Origin: an uncultured Alteromonadaceae bacterium
Lineage (GTDB): Bacteria; Pseudomonadota; Gammaproteobacteria; Pseudomonadales; Halieaceae
NCBI GenBank assembly: GCA_913064725.1
Contig: CAJYAI010000014.1
Coordinates: 1 to 51,013, forward strand
Length of the DNA: 51,013 bases
Reading direction: 5' to 3'
Made by a program: the position numbers and the translations under genes. Below are positions 24,763-32,438 of the stretch, piece after piece. Positions within the stretch are counted from its first letter, which is position 1. Every line of letters begins with the position of its first letter. A model generated the notes under the pieces. That model did no database searches. It was not told where the DNA came from and worked only from the letters and a program-made list of their open reading frames with translations.

Positions 24763-27201
24763 ATGTTAAATAAGTGGTTAGCACCTGTACTTTTTTTGTT
24801 TGTGGTCTCTTGCGGAGGAGGTAGCGCCGGTGATGGCGTAACCCCGACGCTAGAACCAATCACGCCGCCGCCCTCAAACTCGCCCCCCACGTTTTCAGCG
24901 ACCGAATACGCGTTTCAGGTCCAAGAGGGATTATTAGATGTGGGGTCCGTCGCGGCATCGGATCCTGACGGTGATCAGTTGGAGTACGTGCTTACGGGAT
25001 CTGACTCGCAGAATTTCTCCATTGACAGTGAAGGCAATCTCTCCTTCCTTCAATCACCAGATTTTGAAGCACCCACGGACTTAGATTCTGATAATGACTA
25101 CGATCTCGTTGTAGCGGCTAGTGATAACAGCAGTTCTGCTGAGGTGTCGGTTACCGTTACGGTGTCAAATGATCCATCGGACGACCCGGTTACCAATTCT
25201 CCGCCTGTTTTTGATGAAAACCCGATCACGTTTGAGGTAACTGAGGCAGGCTCTACCGCTGTTGGCATACTGACAGCCACAGACCCCGATGGAGACTCGC
25301 TTGATTTTACTCTCTCTGGCGCGGACTCAGAGCACTTCAATATTGTCGGTGAAACCCTGAGTTTTGTAGAGCCTCCCGACTTCGAAGTGCCGCGCGACGA
25401 TGACCAAAATAACGTTTACCTTCTCGAGGCGAGTGTCAGTGATGGTGTAGACACGGCAGTAGCCAATGTCGAGGTTACAGTGCTAAACGACCCGTCCGAT
25501 GATGAGACGGGCGAAACGCCCGGTGGTGGCTCTAGTCCCACTCTTTGGGTCAATGAATTCCACTACGACAACGTAGGTACCGATAGCAACGAATTCATTG
25601 AGGTTATGGGAGTAGCGGGTACCGACTTGGAAGGTTATTCACTCGCACTTTATTCCGGAGGGCAGAGCGGTTACTACGGCAATATTCGACTCAGAGGCAT
25701 CATTCCCAACCAGAACGACAGCGGCTTTGGCGTCATTGCGTTTGACGCTGAGGGTTTGCAGAACGGATCGCCAGATGGATTTGGGCTCGTGTCTCCCGAT
25801 GACGAATGTTTAGAATTCATAGCTTACGAGGGTGATATGACCGCAGACGGTGGTGGGCCCTGCAATAATGTCTCAGGGCAGGATATCGGTGTCTTCGAAC
25901 AAAACGTCTCAGCTGACTTTTCGCTCCAGCGGTCCGGGTCTGGCCGGCAAGCCGAAGATTTTGTGTGGGTGGGGCCGCGGCTGAGTTCGCGAGGTGAAAT
26001 TAATGAAGATCAGACCATTGGTGAACCTGGCGACTCGGAGGAACCATCTAACAGCGGGTCGCTCTTTGGTTACGCTGTGTCGATAGGTCAAGTGGTTACC
26101 CCTGACTATGATCGCCCGTCAACCTGGGATGACAGCGACAATGACTGCATCAGTGATCGACATGAGATTCTTATCGCGCAGCATGACTCAGACGGTGGAG
26201 TTTATGACTTAGTCATGTCTTCTAGTGGGTGCAGCGTAATTTCAGGTCGGTGGTACGACCCCTATGACGGTATTGAGTACTTTGACGCTGCGTCGGTTGA
26301 AATTGACCATGTCGTAGCCCTCTACGAATCTTGGATCTCTGGGCTTGGAAATATGTCTGCTTCAGAGCAGCGCACATTTGCGAACACTGGACGCACTAGC
26401 GCAGGAACGAAACCGGAGACGTCCCATCAATTCCTTGCAGTAGGTAATGCATCAAACAGCTCTAAAGGTAGTTCGGATCCAGCCCAGTGGATGCCAAATG
26501 AATCTAGTTACCACTGTACCTATTTAAAAAAGTGGGTCTTGGTGAAAGTACAGAATGATTTACTTTTCGATCAAGCAGAGTTTGACTACGTCGCTTCAAG
26601 ACAAGGCGAGTGCGACGATACACCCTTGCCGGACCTGCCTGAGAATGAAGATCAAGGTAATCCGCAAACAGATCTTCCCGACGGTCCAATCGGTGGATCG
26701 ATTTGGATAAACGAATTTCATTACGATAATGATGGTGTCGATGAAGGTGAGTTTGTGGAGCTTGCGGGGCCTGCGGGAATGGATGTAACCGGATGGTCGC
26801 TGCTACTCTTCAATGGTTTCAATGACACCGCATATAACACCGTCGCCTTAACGGGCACTCTCACGGATTCGGGTTCTAATTTCGGATTTCTGGTAATAGA
26901 TTTTCCTACAAATGGCATCCAGAACGGGGCGCCCGACGGAATGGCTCTGATAGACAGTAATGAAGAATGCATAGAGCTTCTCAGCTACGAGGGTAGGCTT
27001 TCGCCTGCATCTGGCCCGTGCAGTGAATTTTTAGCCATCGATATTGGAGTAGCGGAAATTACCACTACTAGCGGCGGAAGCACGGCTATTGGTAGTTCGC
27101 TTCAAAGAGTCGGCACGGGCTCAGGTGGTCCGGATTTTGAGTGGTCTGGTCCCTCGCCCAACACAAAGGGACTCACAAACACAGAGCAGGTGCTGGAATA
27201 G
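24763..27201 (+). CDS. Surface lipoprotein nuclease: cadherin-like repeats, LTD, HNH endonuclease, LTD
   Basis: The protein has 812 residues. ATG 24763 follows AAAGG and starts a lipoprotein signal (L-F-V-V-S-C-G-G-G). Residues about 40-250 hold two cadherin-like repeats with D-P-D-G-D calcium-type motifs. A first lamin-tail domain occupies about 260-422 (W-V-N-E-F-H-Y-D-N-V-G-T-D-S) and a second about 644-812 (W-I-N-E-F-H-Y-D-N-D-G-V-D). Between them, about 430-630, is an HNH-type nuclease of the DUF1524/GmrSD-C-like group. Its motifs are G-R-W-Y-D-P-Y-D-G, then V-E-I-D-H-V-V-A-L with catalytic His516, N-A-S-N-S-S-K-G and D-P-A-Q-W-M-P ending Y-H-C-T-Y-L-K-K-W. An extracellular DNase for DNA scavenging is the best guess, since LTD domains occur in secreted nucleases such as ExeM-type enzymes. 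Confidence 0.88.
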   Translation: MLNKWLAPVLFLFVVSCGGGSAGDGVTPTLEPITPPPSNSPPTFSATEYAFQVQEGLLDVGSVAASDPDGDQLEYVLTGSDSQNFSIDSEGNLSFLQSPDFEAPTDLDSDNDYDLVVAASDNSSSAEVSVTVTVSNDPSDDPVTNSPPVFDENPITFEVTEAGSTAVGILTATDPDGDSLDFTLSGADSEHFNIVGETLSFVEPPDFEVPRDDDQNNVYLLEASVSDGVDTAVANVEVTVLNDPSDDETGETPGGGSSPTLWVNEFHYDNVGTDSNEFIEVMGVAGTDLEGYSLALYSGGQSGYYGNIRLRGIIPNQNDSGFGVIAFDAEGLQNGSPDGFGLVSPDDECLEFIAYEGDMTADGGGPCNNVSGQDIGVFEQNVSADFSLQRSGSGRQAEDFVWVGPRLSSRGEINEDQTIGEPGDSEEPSNSGSLFGYAVSIGQVVTPDYDRPSTWDDSDNDCISDRHEILIAQHDSDGGVYDLVMSSSGCSVISGRWYDPYDGIEYFDAASVEIDHVVALYESWISGLGNMSASEQRTFANTGRTSAGTKPETSHQFLAVGNASNSSKGSSDPAQWMPNESSYHCTYLKKWVLVKVQNDLLFDQAEFDYVASRQGECDDTPLPDLPENEDQGNPQTDLPDGPIGGSIWINEFHYDNDGVDEGEFVELAGPAGMDVTGWSLLLFNGFNDTAYNTVALTGTLTDSGSNFGFLVIDFPTNGIQNGAPDGMALIDSNEECIELLSYEGRLSPASGPCSEFLAIDIGVAEITTTSGGSTAIGSSLQRVGTGSGGPDFEWSGPSPNTKGLTNTEQVLE

Positions 27202-27226
27202 CTGATTCAGTTCAAATGGAATCAGC
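27201..27226 (+). terminator. Possible hairpin terminator after the LTD nuclease gene
   Basis: GCTGATTC / GAATCAGC form an 8-bp stem with a 10-nt loop starting at the stop codon. No T-run follows, so this is a weak call. Confidence 0.35.
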
Positions 27227-27337
27227 TCGAGTACGCAGGTTCTCACAATAAATGTTCTGGTTTTGAGCACGGTGTTGGGGGTGAGTCTCTGTAAACGGTA
27301 TCAACTTCCTACTAATTGTGGCTAGCGATGGGGTCTA

Positions 27338-28870
27338 TTATTCGTAGATCAGTTCAATGAAGTTGATTTTTAAGTTGTTTTCGTACGTACCGGCCAATTC
27401 CAAGGTGAGCTTGCCCGAATTTAATGCGCCCAATGAGATCTCTGCGAAAGACCATATGTCATTACCTCCAGAGGATAAGCCTTCTAATGAACCTACGAGG
27501 CTTCCGTTCACTAACAAATCTAGAGAAATCGGCCCCGCCGCAGCAAATCGCACTCTTGCTTTAAGCCTTCCAGGGACTTGTAACTCCGACAAAAAAGTTA
27601 ATCGTTGTTCAGCGCCTGCAATAGCATAAAGGTCGACGTATCCGAACTCATCCGAGGAACTTTTGTGACGAAATCCTGTCATTTCGTGCGAGGCCTCTGC
27701 CTCTAATACGCCAGGGATCGCATGGAGGAACTCTGTAGATGGAAGTCCGGCGTACAACGCGCCGAGAGGTGTCAGTTGCCCGTCAGCGCCCAGAAGAGAA
27801 TTAAATGGCCAGTTACTAGGTCCATCCCTACTGCGAGCGATAAACCAAGCGTAAGCGCTAACACTGGAACTCCTTTCCATCCAGCGGACCGTTTCGGCTA
27901 AGTAATCCATCTGTCTAGCAACAGTTACATTCGGGCCCATAGCGCTCCACTCTGTGACCCAGATCGGCAAATTATACTTTTCGAATGACATTACAAACTG
28001 CGTAAATCGTTCAAAGTCACTCCCGTACCAATGTATTGCGATGGCATCTACTTTGCATTCCCGGCATTCATCAAAAAATGCGTCTAAGTACGCCCAAGCT
28101 CTTGAAGGATCATCGTAACCCTCAAAATACACACAGTTATTAGCGCAATGATTGACGGCTGGAGACACTAAATTGAGATCATAATCTAAGGCGATCGCCT
28201 CGAGGCGCGGCCAAGCCAGAGCGGCCTCAGCTGGCGTTAAATTGGCTTGATTGCCAAAATTAGGTTCATTAAAACCGAGGAGACTGTTCGCACTAGTCGA
28301 ATTATCAAGAAAAACTCTAAGACTTGCCTCGTCGAAATTTTTCCCCCATGTCATCGGAACGAATTCATGCCCAGTTTGATGAAATGAATTCTCGACGGCT
28401 GGCTCGGGACTAACGCTCCAGTCGTACCACCATCTTATTTTGCCCGCTAGTGTTGACAAATCATGGTCCGAGATAGGGATACCGGCTCCATTCCCGTAGG
28501 CAAAGCCTCTTTTCTGACTTCGATGCTCTACGAGGACGTTCCTCACTGCATACCCAACATTCCCAGCTTGATCCTCTGCCTGATAAGTGACTTCGTATAC
28601 TCCTGAAGCGAGCATGTTTAGGGACTTAGAGGCATCACTTTGAATAGCTTCTCCCCCATCAGATGTCGCCATAGGATCAATGAACAATGTTCCCAGCTCG
28701 ACTCTGTATGGGTTGCTACCTATGATCGTGATCACGGGAGGTGTCGTGTCAGTCTCTACCACTAAACTCGGAGACGCAGCGTCACTGCCACCTCCGCACG
28801 CTGATAAGAGGCTTGCGATCGCCAAAAACGGAGGTGCTAAGCGGAGCGTGTTAGGCGTTCCTTGCGTCAC
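27338..28870 (-). CDS. GH128-family endo-beta-1,3-glucanase-like lipoprotein with CBM-like C-terminus
   Basis: The protein has 510 residues. The only start before the signal is GTG 28870; the lipoprotein signal ends S-L-L-S-A-C-G-G-G. Residues about 40-115 form a DUF5011-like Ig domain (D-T-T-P-P-V-I-T-I-I-G). The catalytic domain, about 125-370, is of the glycosyl-hydrolase 'Asl1-like' GH128 type: W-W-Y-D-W-S near its start, the acid/base Glu202 in G-F-N-E-P-N-F, D-A-I-A-I-H-W-Y-G and the nucleophile Glu307 in W-V-T-E-W-S. The last 110 residues (V-L-E-A-E-A-S..I-N-F-I-E-L-I-Y-E) look like a CBM6-type beta-sandwich. The expected substrate is beta-1,3-glucan such as laminarin. It faces the nuclease gene convergently and is not in its operon. 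Confidence 0.88.
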   Translation of the reverse strand: MTQGTPNTLRLAPPFLAIASLLSACGGGSDAASPSLVVETDTTPPVITIIGSNPYRVELGTLFIDPMATSDGGEAIQSDASKSLNMLASGVYEVTYQAEDQAGNVGYAVRNVLVEHRSQKRGFAYGNGAGIPISDHDLSTLAGKIRWWYDWSVSPEPAVENSFHQTGHEFVPMTWGKNFDEASLRVFLDNSTSANSLLGFNEPNFGNQANLTPAEAALAWPRLEAIALDYDLNLVSPAVNHCANNCVYFEGYDDPSRAWAYLDAFFDECRECKVDAIAIHWYGSDFERFTQFVMSFEKYNLPIWVTEWSAMGPNVTVARQMDYLAETVRWMERSSSVSAYAWFIARSRDGPSNWPFNSLLGADGQLTPLGALYAGLPSTEFLHAIPGVLEAEASHEMTGFRHKSSSDEFGYVDLYAIAGAEQRLTFLSELQVPGRLKARVRFAAAGPISLDLLVNGSLVGSLEGLSSGGNDIWSFAEISLGALNSGKLTLELAGTYENNLKINFIELIYE

Positions 28871-29340
28871 GATGTGATAGCACTCCCAGATAAATGTGTA
28901 CTCGCGAAAGTTATTATCGAGGGTGCCGAGGAGTTTGCACGCATTTTTGAAGTATTTTTCGCTAAATATTGTTCGATATATGGCTGATTTGTAAACTTAA
29001 CCAGGTGTGTCATTTTTGCCGGGCAGGGTATTGCCTAAATGCTGCTACACGTTTCAGATGAAGAACAGAGTCTTGAGCCTACTGCTGCCATCACACGATT
29101 TTAGACGTGCGCCGTGATAAATATTCGGGGTCAGATAGGTCATTAAAATAGGTCGAACATGTAGCTATTACGAATGCACATAAACAATACAAAAATAAAA
29201 AGTGCCGAGAGTCAGGGGATGGACTAGGCTGATCTGTATAGCTGTATAGCTGTATAGCTGTATAGCCGTAGAGATGTAATCAGACTGCTAGTGGCGGGAG
29301 TATGTCTCGTCTGTAGTTTAAAAAAATATAAGGGGTAATC
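28871..29340. other. Non-coding region between the GH128 gene and a secreted-protein gene
   Basis: This 470-bp gap has no supported gene. It must carry both divergent promoters, but I saw no clear -35/-10 pair. Its one clear structure is the octamer tandem repeat at 29234-29265, about 75 bp before the next start codon. Confidence 0.5.
29234..29265. repeat. Tandem repeat, four perfect copies of CTGTATAG
   Basis: CTGTATAG is repeated four times without change in the promoter or leader region of the gene at 29341. Perfect short tandem repeats there can change copy number by slippage and alter expression. The repeat also contains TATAG, which could overlap a -10 element. Confidence 0.85.
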
Positions 29341-30063
29341 ATGAAAAAATTTATAGCTTTAGGCTGCATTGCAGCATGCTCCGTCGCTCCCGCCTTGGCG
29401 GACGACCACGGGTCAGGGCCCATGGGTAATGGCGCCTTTACAACCTTATTTGTCTCGGCGAAGGATGTAGAGAGTTACATCAATTCTGTGAAATCCAACA
29501 CAGCTTTGTTTGAGGCCATTGGCACCGATGCAGCGGGCTATTGCGAGACGATTTCTGGACGGGATGAAGTGGGTCAATTGATGATCTGGAATGCGTTTGG
29601 CAGTGTGACTGATGCGCTTGTAGGAGCCTCTAAATACGACGCCAGTAAGGCGCCTGCTGAAATGGCAAGTCAAAGAGACTTTAAGTACGGCACAACATGG
29701 GCTCCGCTGAAGCCATTCCCGCGCCTAGACCCTGGCTACGAGAGAGCAATGAGAATAAAACTAAAACCGGAGAACCTGCCGGCGTTCATTGCCGCCATTA
29801 CAAAGATGGAGGCCGAGGTCATTGCGGCAGGTCACGAGACCTTTATGAACGGCTTATTTGTTGCAATGGGAGGCGGCACTACGGAAGCTGGGACTTACTA
29901 CTTGAAGTCTATTACTTCTTCAGTCGAAACTCATGGAGCCGTTATAGATGACTATTTTGCAGGGGCATCTTGGGGGGCAACTTACAACGAAGCATCGGCA
30001 ATGATCGATGAAGTAGTCAACGATCAGTTTGAAATCTGTGAGCAGTTTTATACGGCAAACTAA
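29341..30063 (+). CDS. Secreted protein of unknown function
   Basis: The protein has 240 residues. ATG 29341 follows AAGGGG. The signal peptide is M-K-K-F-I-A-L-G-C..A-P-A-L-A, cleaved before D-D-H-G. The mature part appears to have two comparable halves (F-T-T-L-F-V-S-A-K-D-V-E-S-Y-I and M-R-I-K-L-K-P-E-N-L-P-A-F-I), each a strand followed by a helix, as in ferredoxin-like dimeric alpha/beta barrels. This is similar in general design to the proteins at 684-1439 and 3102-3956, but without shared motifs that I can point to. Two Cys remain in the mature chain (Y-C-E and I-C-E). No function is recognised. It is a single gene with its own terminator and may be slippage-controlled through the upstream octamers. 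Confidence 0.78.
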   Translation: MKKFIALGCIAACSVAPALADDHGSGPMGNGAFTTLFVSAKDVESYINSVKSNTALFEAIGTDAAGYCETISGRDEVGQLMIWNAFGSVTDALVGASKYDASKAPAEMASQRDFKYGTTWAPLKPFPRLDPGYERAMRIKLKPENLPAFIAAITKMEAEVIAAGHETFMNGLFVAMGGGTTEAGTYYLKSITSSVETHGAVIDDYFAGASWGATYNEASAMIDEVVNDQFEICEQFYTAN

Positions 30064-30075
30064 GTGCAATGAGGA

Positions 30076-30103
30076 AGAGGGGTGTTGCGCACCCCTCTTT
30101 CTC
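30076..30103 (+). terminator. Rho-independent terminator of the 29341 gene
   Basis: AGAGGGGTG / CACCCCTCT is a perfect 9-bp stem with a 5-nt loop (TTGCG), followed by TTTCTC, 12 bp after the stop. Confidence 0.85.
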
Positions 30104-30210
30104 ATGCCTATCTAGTAAACTCAATGAAATAAAATTATGGCGAAACAGAAACTTGTGATCGCGTTATCGCTTTCTAGGGAACAAAGAGCCGCATCAGGCG
30201 GACGCCTTTA

Positions 30211-30407
30211 TATTTGGTAGGACCAGTCAGATTGTCTTCAATCGCCATTGCCTCTGGCGATTGAACCCTTTGGGCGTCTTCGCGTTGCTACGACGGACTA
30301 AACGCTCCTTAGGTCGCGTTTTTCGAACTGGCGACCTCTACCATATCAAGGCTCACAGAACTCGCGACAACAAGTTAGGACACGATAAAGGTTAACATCT
30401 GAGTGGT
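30211..30407 (-). repeat. Dispersed tRNA-Val-derived repeat with inserted 89-bp element, copy B
   Basis: On the minus strand it reads as a pseudo-tRNA: GAGTTCTGTGAGC (D-arm remnant), CTTGATATGGTAG (GAC-type anticodon loop region mutated to GAT), GAGGTC, then the T-arm GCCAG-TTCGAA. It is then interrupted by about 89 bp (30234-30322) before resuming ATCTGACTGGTCCTACCA with an encoded CCA end. The insert carries the 10-bp hairpin TCAATCGCCA / TGGCGATTGA. Homology to copy C continues through AAAGGTTAACA and GAGTGG. No protein gene is supported in 30104-30528. Confidence 0.8.
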
Positions 30408-30528
30408 TCTGATGGCCCGATTTAAAATTGCAAAACCTATTTTACCAGTCGCTGCTAAATGGCTTGCCTCACCTGCTACAGGCGACTACGACTGATTGAT
30501 GCTCGGTAACTCAGAGCGTTACAGCTCT

Positions 30529-31707
30529 TTATGAGTCTGAAAACATTACCCGCGGCCTATTGAATAACGTGGCTGCGAAAGCCATCAAGGCAAAAGCGAA
30601 TATGAGTGTGCCTGCCGCCGAGTAGAGTAGCCACTGCACTGGCACTGCCTCGCCCCTTACCAATTCACTGATAAGCAGGTTTTGAGAGAATAGCGGTATC
30701 GGCATCATCGATGCCTCGGGTTTTACCGGGTTACTCATAAACATCAGTGTTGGAACCATGGGGATGAGTATCACGAGTCCCATGTAGGACTGCGCTTCGC
30801 GGAAACTTTTGGCGTAAGTTGCCAGTACCGTGAGCAGCGCTGCAGCCATCAAAGCTATCGGTGCGACCACCAAGAGAATGCTAACCATAGCTACAGCACC
30901 CAGCCCCAGATCTACGCCCAGGGCTGCGAGTGGTAAGTAGGGTAGTGTGATGCGAAAGGCGATGAGAGTGAGCACGAGCGAGGCCATCCCAAAGATAGCG
31001 GTAGCAAGTAATTTGCCCATCATGATTTGCCATCGAGGCACGGGGTTGATTAACAGGGGCTCAAGCGAGTGACGCTCTTTCTCGCCCGCCGTGGTATCGA
31101 TGGCGAGGTGCATGCCGCCCATAAAGGCCGTGATCATCAGGATATAGGGTAAGAAAAGCATGAAGATCATGCCTCGACTCTGCGGCGTGGATAGATCTAC
31201 GTCGCGAATCAGTAGTGGCGACATTACAATGGGCGACACGCCCCGCATCTGTAATCGCAACAAGCCGATCTCGCTACCGAAGCCTCTGAGTAGACCCTTC
31301 ACTCGCGAAATCGGGATATCGGACTCTGGTCGGGAGGGATCTATGATGACCTCGATCTCGGCAGGTCGACCGGCTTGCCATTGCTCACCAAATATCTCGG
31401 GAATACGGATGATCACCGGCTCCTTCTGGCTTCTAACCAATGACTCGGGATCATCCGGTGCAGGCTTGATTACCACTCCGTGCTGCTCGAGATAACGAAT
31501 CAGATTTGGGGCTTGCTCAGCGCCGACGACCGGGATCTCGAGCACACGCTCGGCGCGTTCGGTCTGGGCTGAGGTGCCGAGCCATGTCATTCCAATTAAC
31601 AGCACTGGAAATAGAATCGGTGCCAATAACAAAGAATTGAAGACCGCCTTGCGATCGCGGAGGTTCTCACGTACTTCCTTCTTGAGTACGACTAGGATGC
31701 CGTTCAT
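30529..31707 (-). CDS. ABC-2 type transporter permease, NatB-like
   Basis: The protein has 392 residues. The N-terminal cytoplasmic K-K-E-V-R-E-N-L-R-D-R-K and a first membrane helix (L-L-L-A-P-I-L-F-P-V-L-L-I-G-M) are followed by a large extracytoplasmic domain (about 45-175). Five or more membrane helices make up the C-terminal half, including F-M-L-F-L-P-Y-I-L-M-I. The T-A-G-E-K-E-R-H-S-L-E-P-L-L motif is characteristic of NatB-like Na+ efflux and related exporter permeases. The start overlaps the ATPase stop by 4 bases (ATGA), indicating translational coupling. The transported substrate is unknown; NatAB-type systems export ions, drugs or peptides. Confidence 0.92.
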   Translation of the reverse strand: MNGILVVLKKEVRENLRDRKAVFNSLLLAPILFPVLLIGMTWLGTSAQTERAERVLEIPVVGAEQAPNLIRYLEQHGVVIKPAPDDPESLVRSQKEPVIIRIPEIFGEQWQAGRPAEIEVIIDPSRPESDIPISRVKGLLRGFGSEIGLLRLQMRGVSPIVMSPLLIRDVDLSTPQSRGMIFMLFLPYILMITAFMGGMHLAIDTTAGEKERHSLEPLLINPVPRWQIMMGKLLATAIFGMASLVLTLIAFRITLPYLPLAALGVDLGLGAVAMVSILLVVAPIALMAAALLTVLATYAKSFREAQSYMGLVILIPMVPTLMFMSNPVKPEASMMPIPLFSQNLLISELVRGEAVPVQWLLYSAAGTLIFAFALMAFAATLFNRPRVMFSDS

Positions 31708-32438
31708 GCCATCAGCCCCTCTTCAGAACCGATGAGTTGTACGAAAGCGTCTTCTATGGTGTCGCGGCCGCTGCGGCTGATCAGCTCGTCAACAGTGCCT
31801 GTCGCCGCTACTTTGCCTTTGGCAATGATGACAATGCGATCACATAGCGCGGCTACCTCTTGCATTATGTGGGTAGACAGCACCACAGACTGGCCGCTGT
31901 CCTTGAGGCTTCGAATATATTCTCGCAGCGCTCTGGTGCTCATCACATCGAGACCATTAGTTGGTTCATCCATCAAGACTGTTTGTGGCTGATGCACCAT
32001 CGCCCGAGCAATAGCCACTTTGACGCGTTGACCCTGAGAGAAGCCCTCGGTTCTTCGATCGATGAATTCGCCCATATCGAGGGTCGCCGCAAGCGATTCG
32101 ATTCGCTCCTCAATAGTTTGCTTGGGTAAGTTGTGAAGCTCACCAAAGTAGCGGATGTTTTCTCGTGCTGTGAGTCGGGTGTACAAACCTCGACTGTCTG
32201 GCACCACACCCAGCGTGGTTTTGATCGCCATCGCATCTCTCGTGGGGTCAAGTCCGTCAATCCGAATATCGCCTTCATCCGGTGGTAGCAATGAGTAGAG
32301 CATGCGCAGCGTAGTTGTTTTGCCGGCGCCATTGGGGCCAAGGAGTCCCGTGATCTCGCCGTCACGGGCTTCAAATGTCATATCACTAACCGCTTTTACC
32401 TTGCCGAAGGACTTATGCAGATTTCTGACCTCAATCAT
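31704..32438 (-). CDS. ABC transporter ATP-binding protein, NatA-like
   Basis: The protein has 244 residues with a complete set of ABC ATPase motifs: Walker A G-P-N-G-A-G-K-T-T at 34-42, signature F-S-Q-G-Q-R, Walker B V-L-M-D-E-P-T-N-G-L-D and switch His in S-T-H-I-M. It energises the NatB-like permease encoded next (4-bp overlap). Its own start overlaps the stop of the upstream hydrolase by 4 bases, so the three genes form one tightly coupled operon read on the minus strand. Confidence 0.95.
   Translation of the reverse strand: MIEVRNLHKSFGKVKAVSDMTFEARDGEITGLLGPNGAGKTTTLRMLYSLLPPDEGDIRIDGLDPTRDAMAIKTTLGVVPDSRGLYTRLTARENIRYFGELHNLPKQTIEERIESLAATLDMGEFIDRRTEGFSQGQRVKVAIARAMVHQPQTVLMDEPTNGLDVMSTRALREYIRSLKDSGQSVVLSTHIMQEVAALCDRIVIIAKGKVAATGTVDELISRSGRDTIEDAFVQLIGSEEGLMA

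Noticed and set aside
29234-29265. Octamer array considered as a CRISPR-like array
   Set aside because: The units are contiguous 8-bp repeats without spacers and no cas gene is present.
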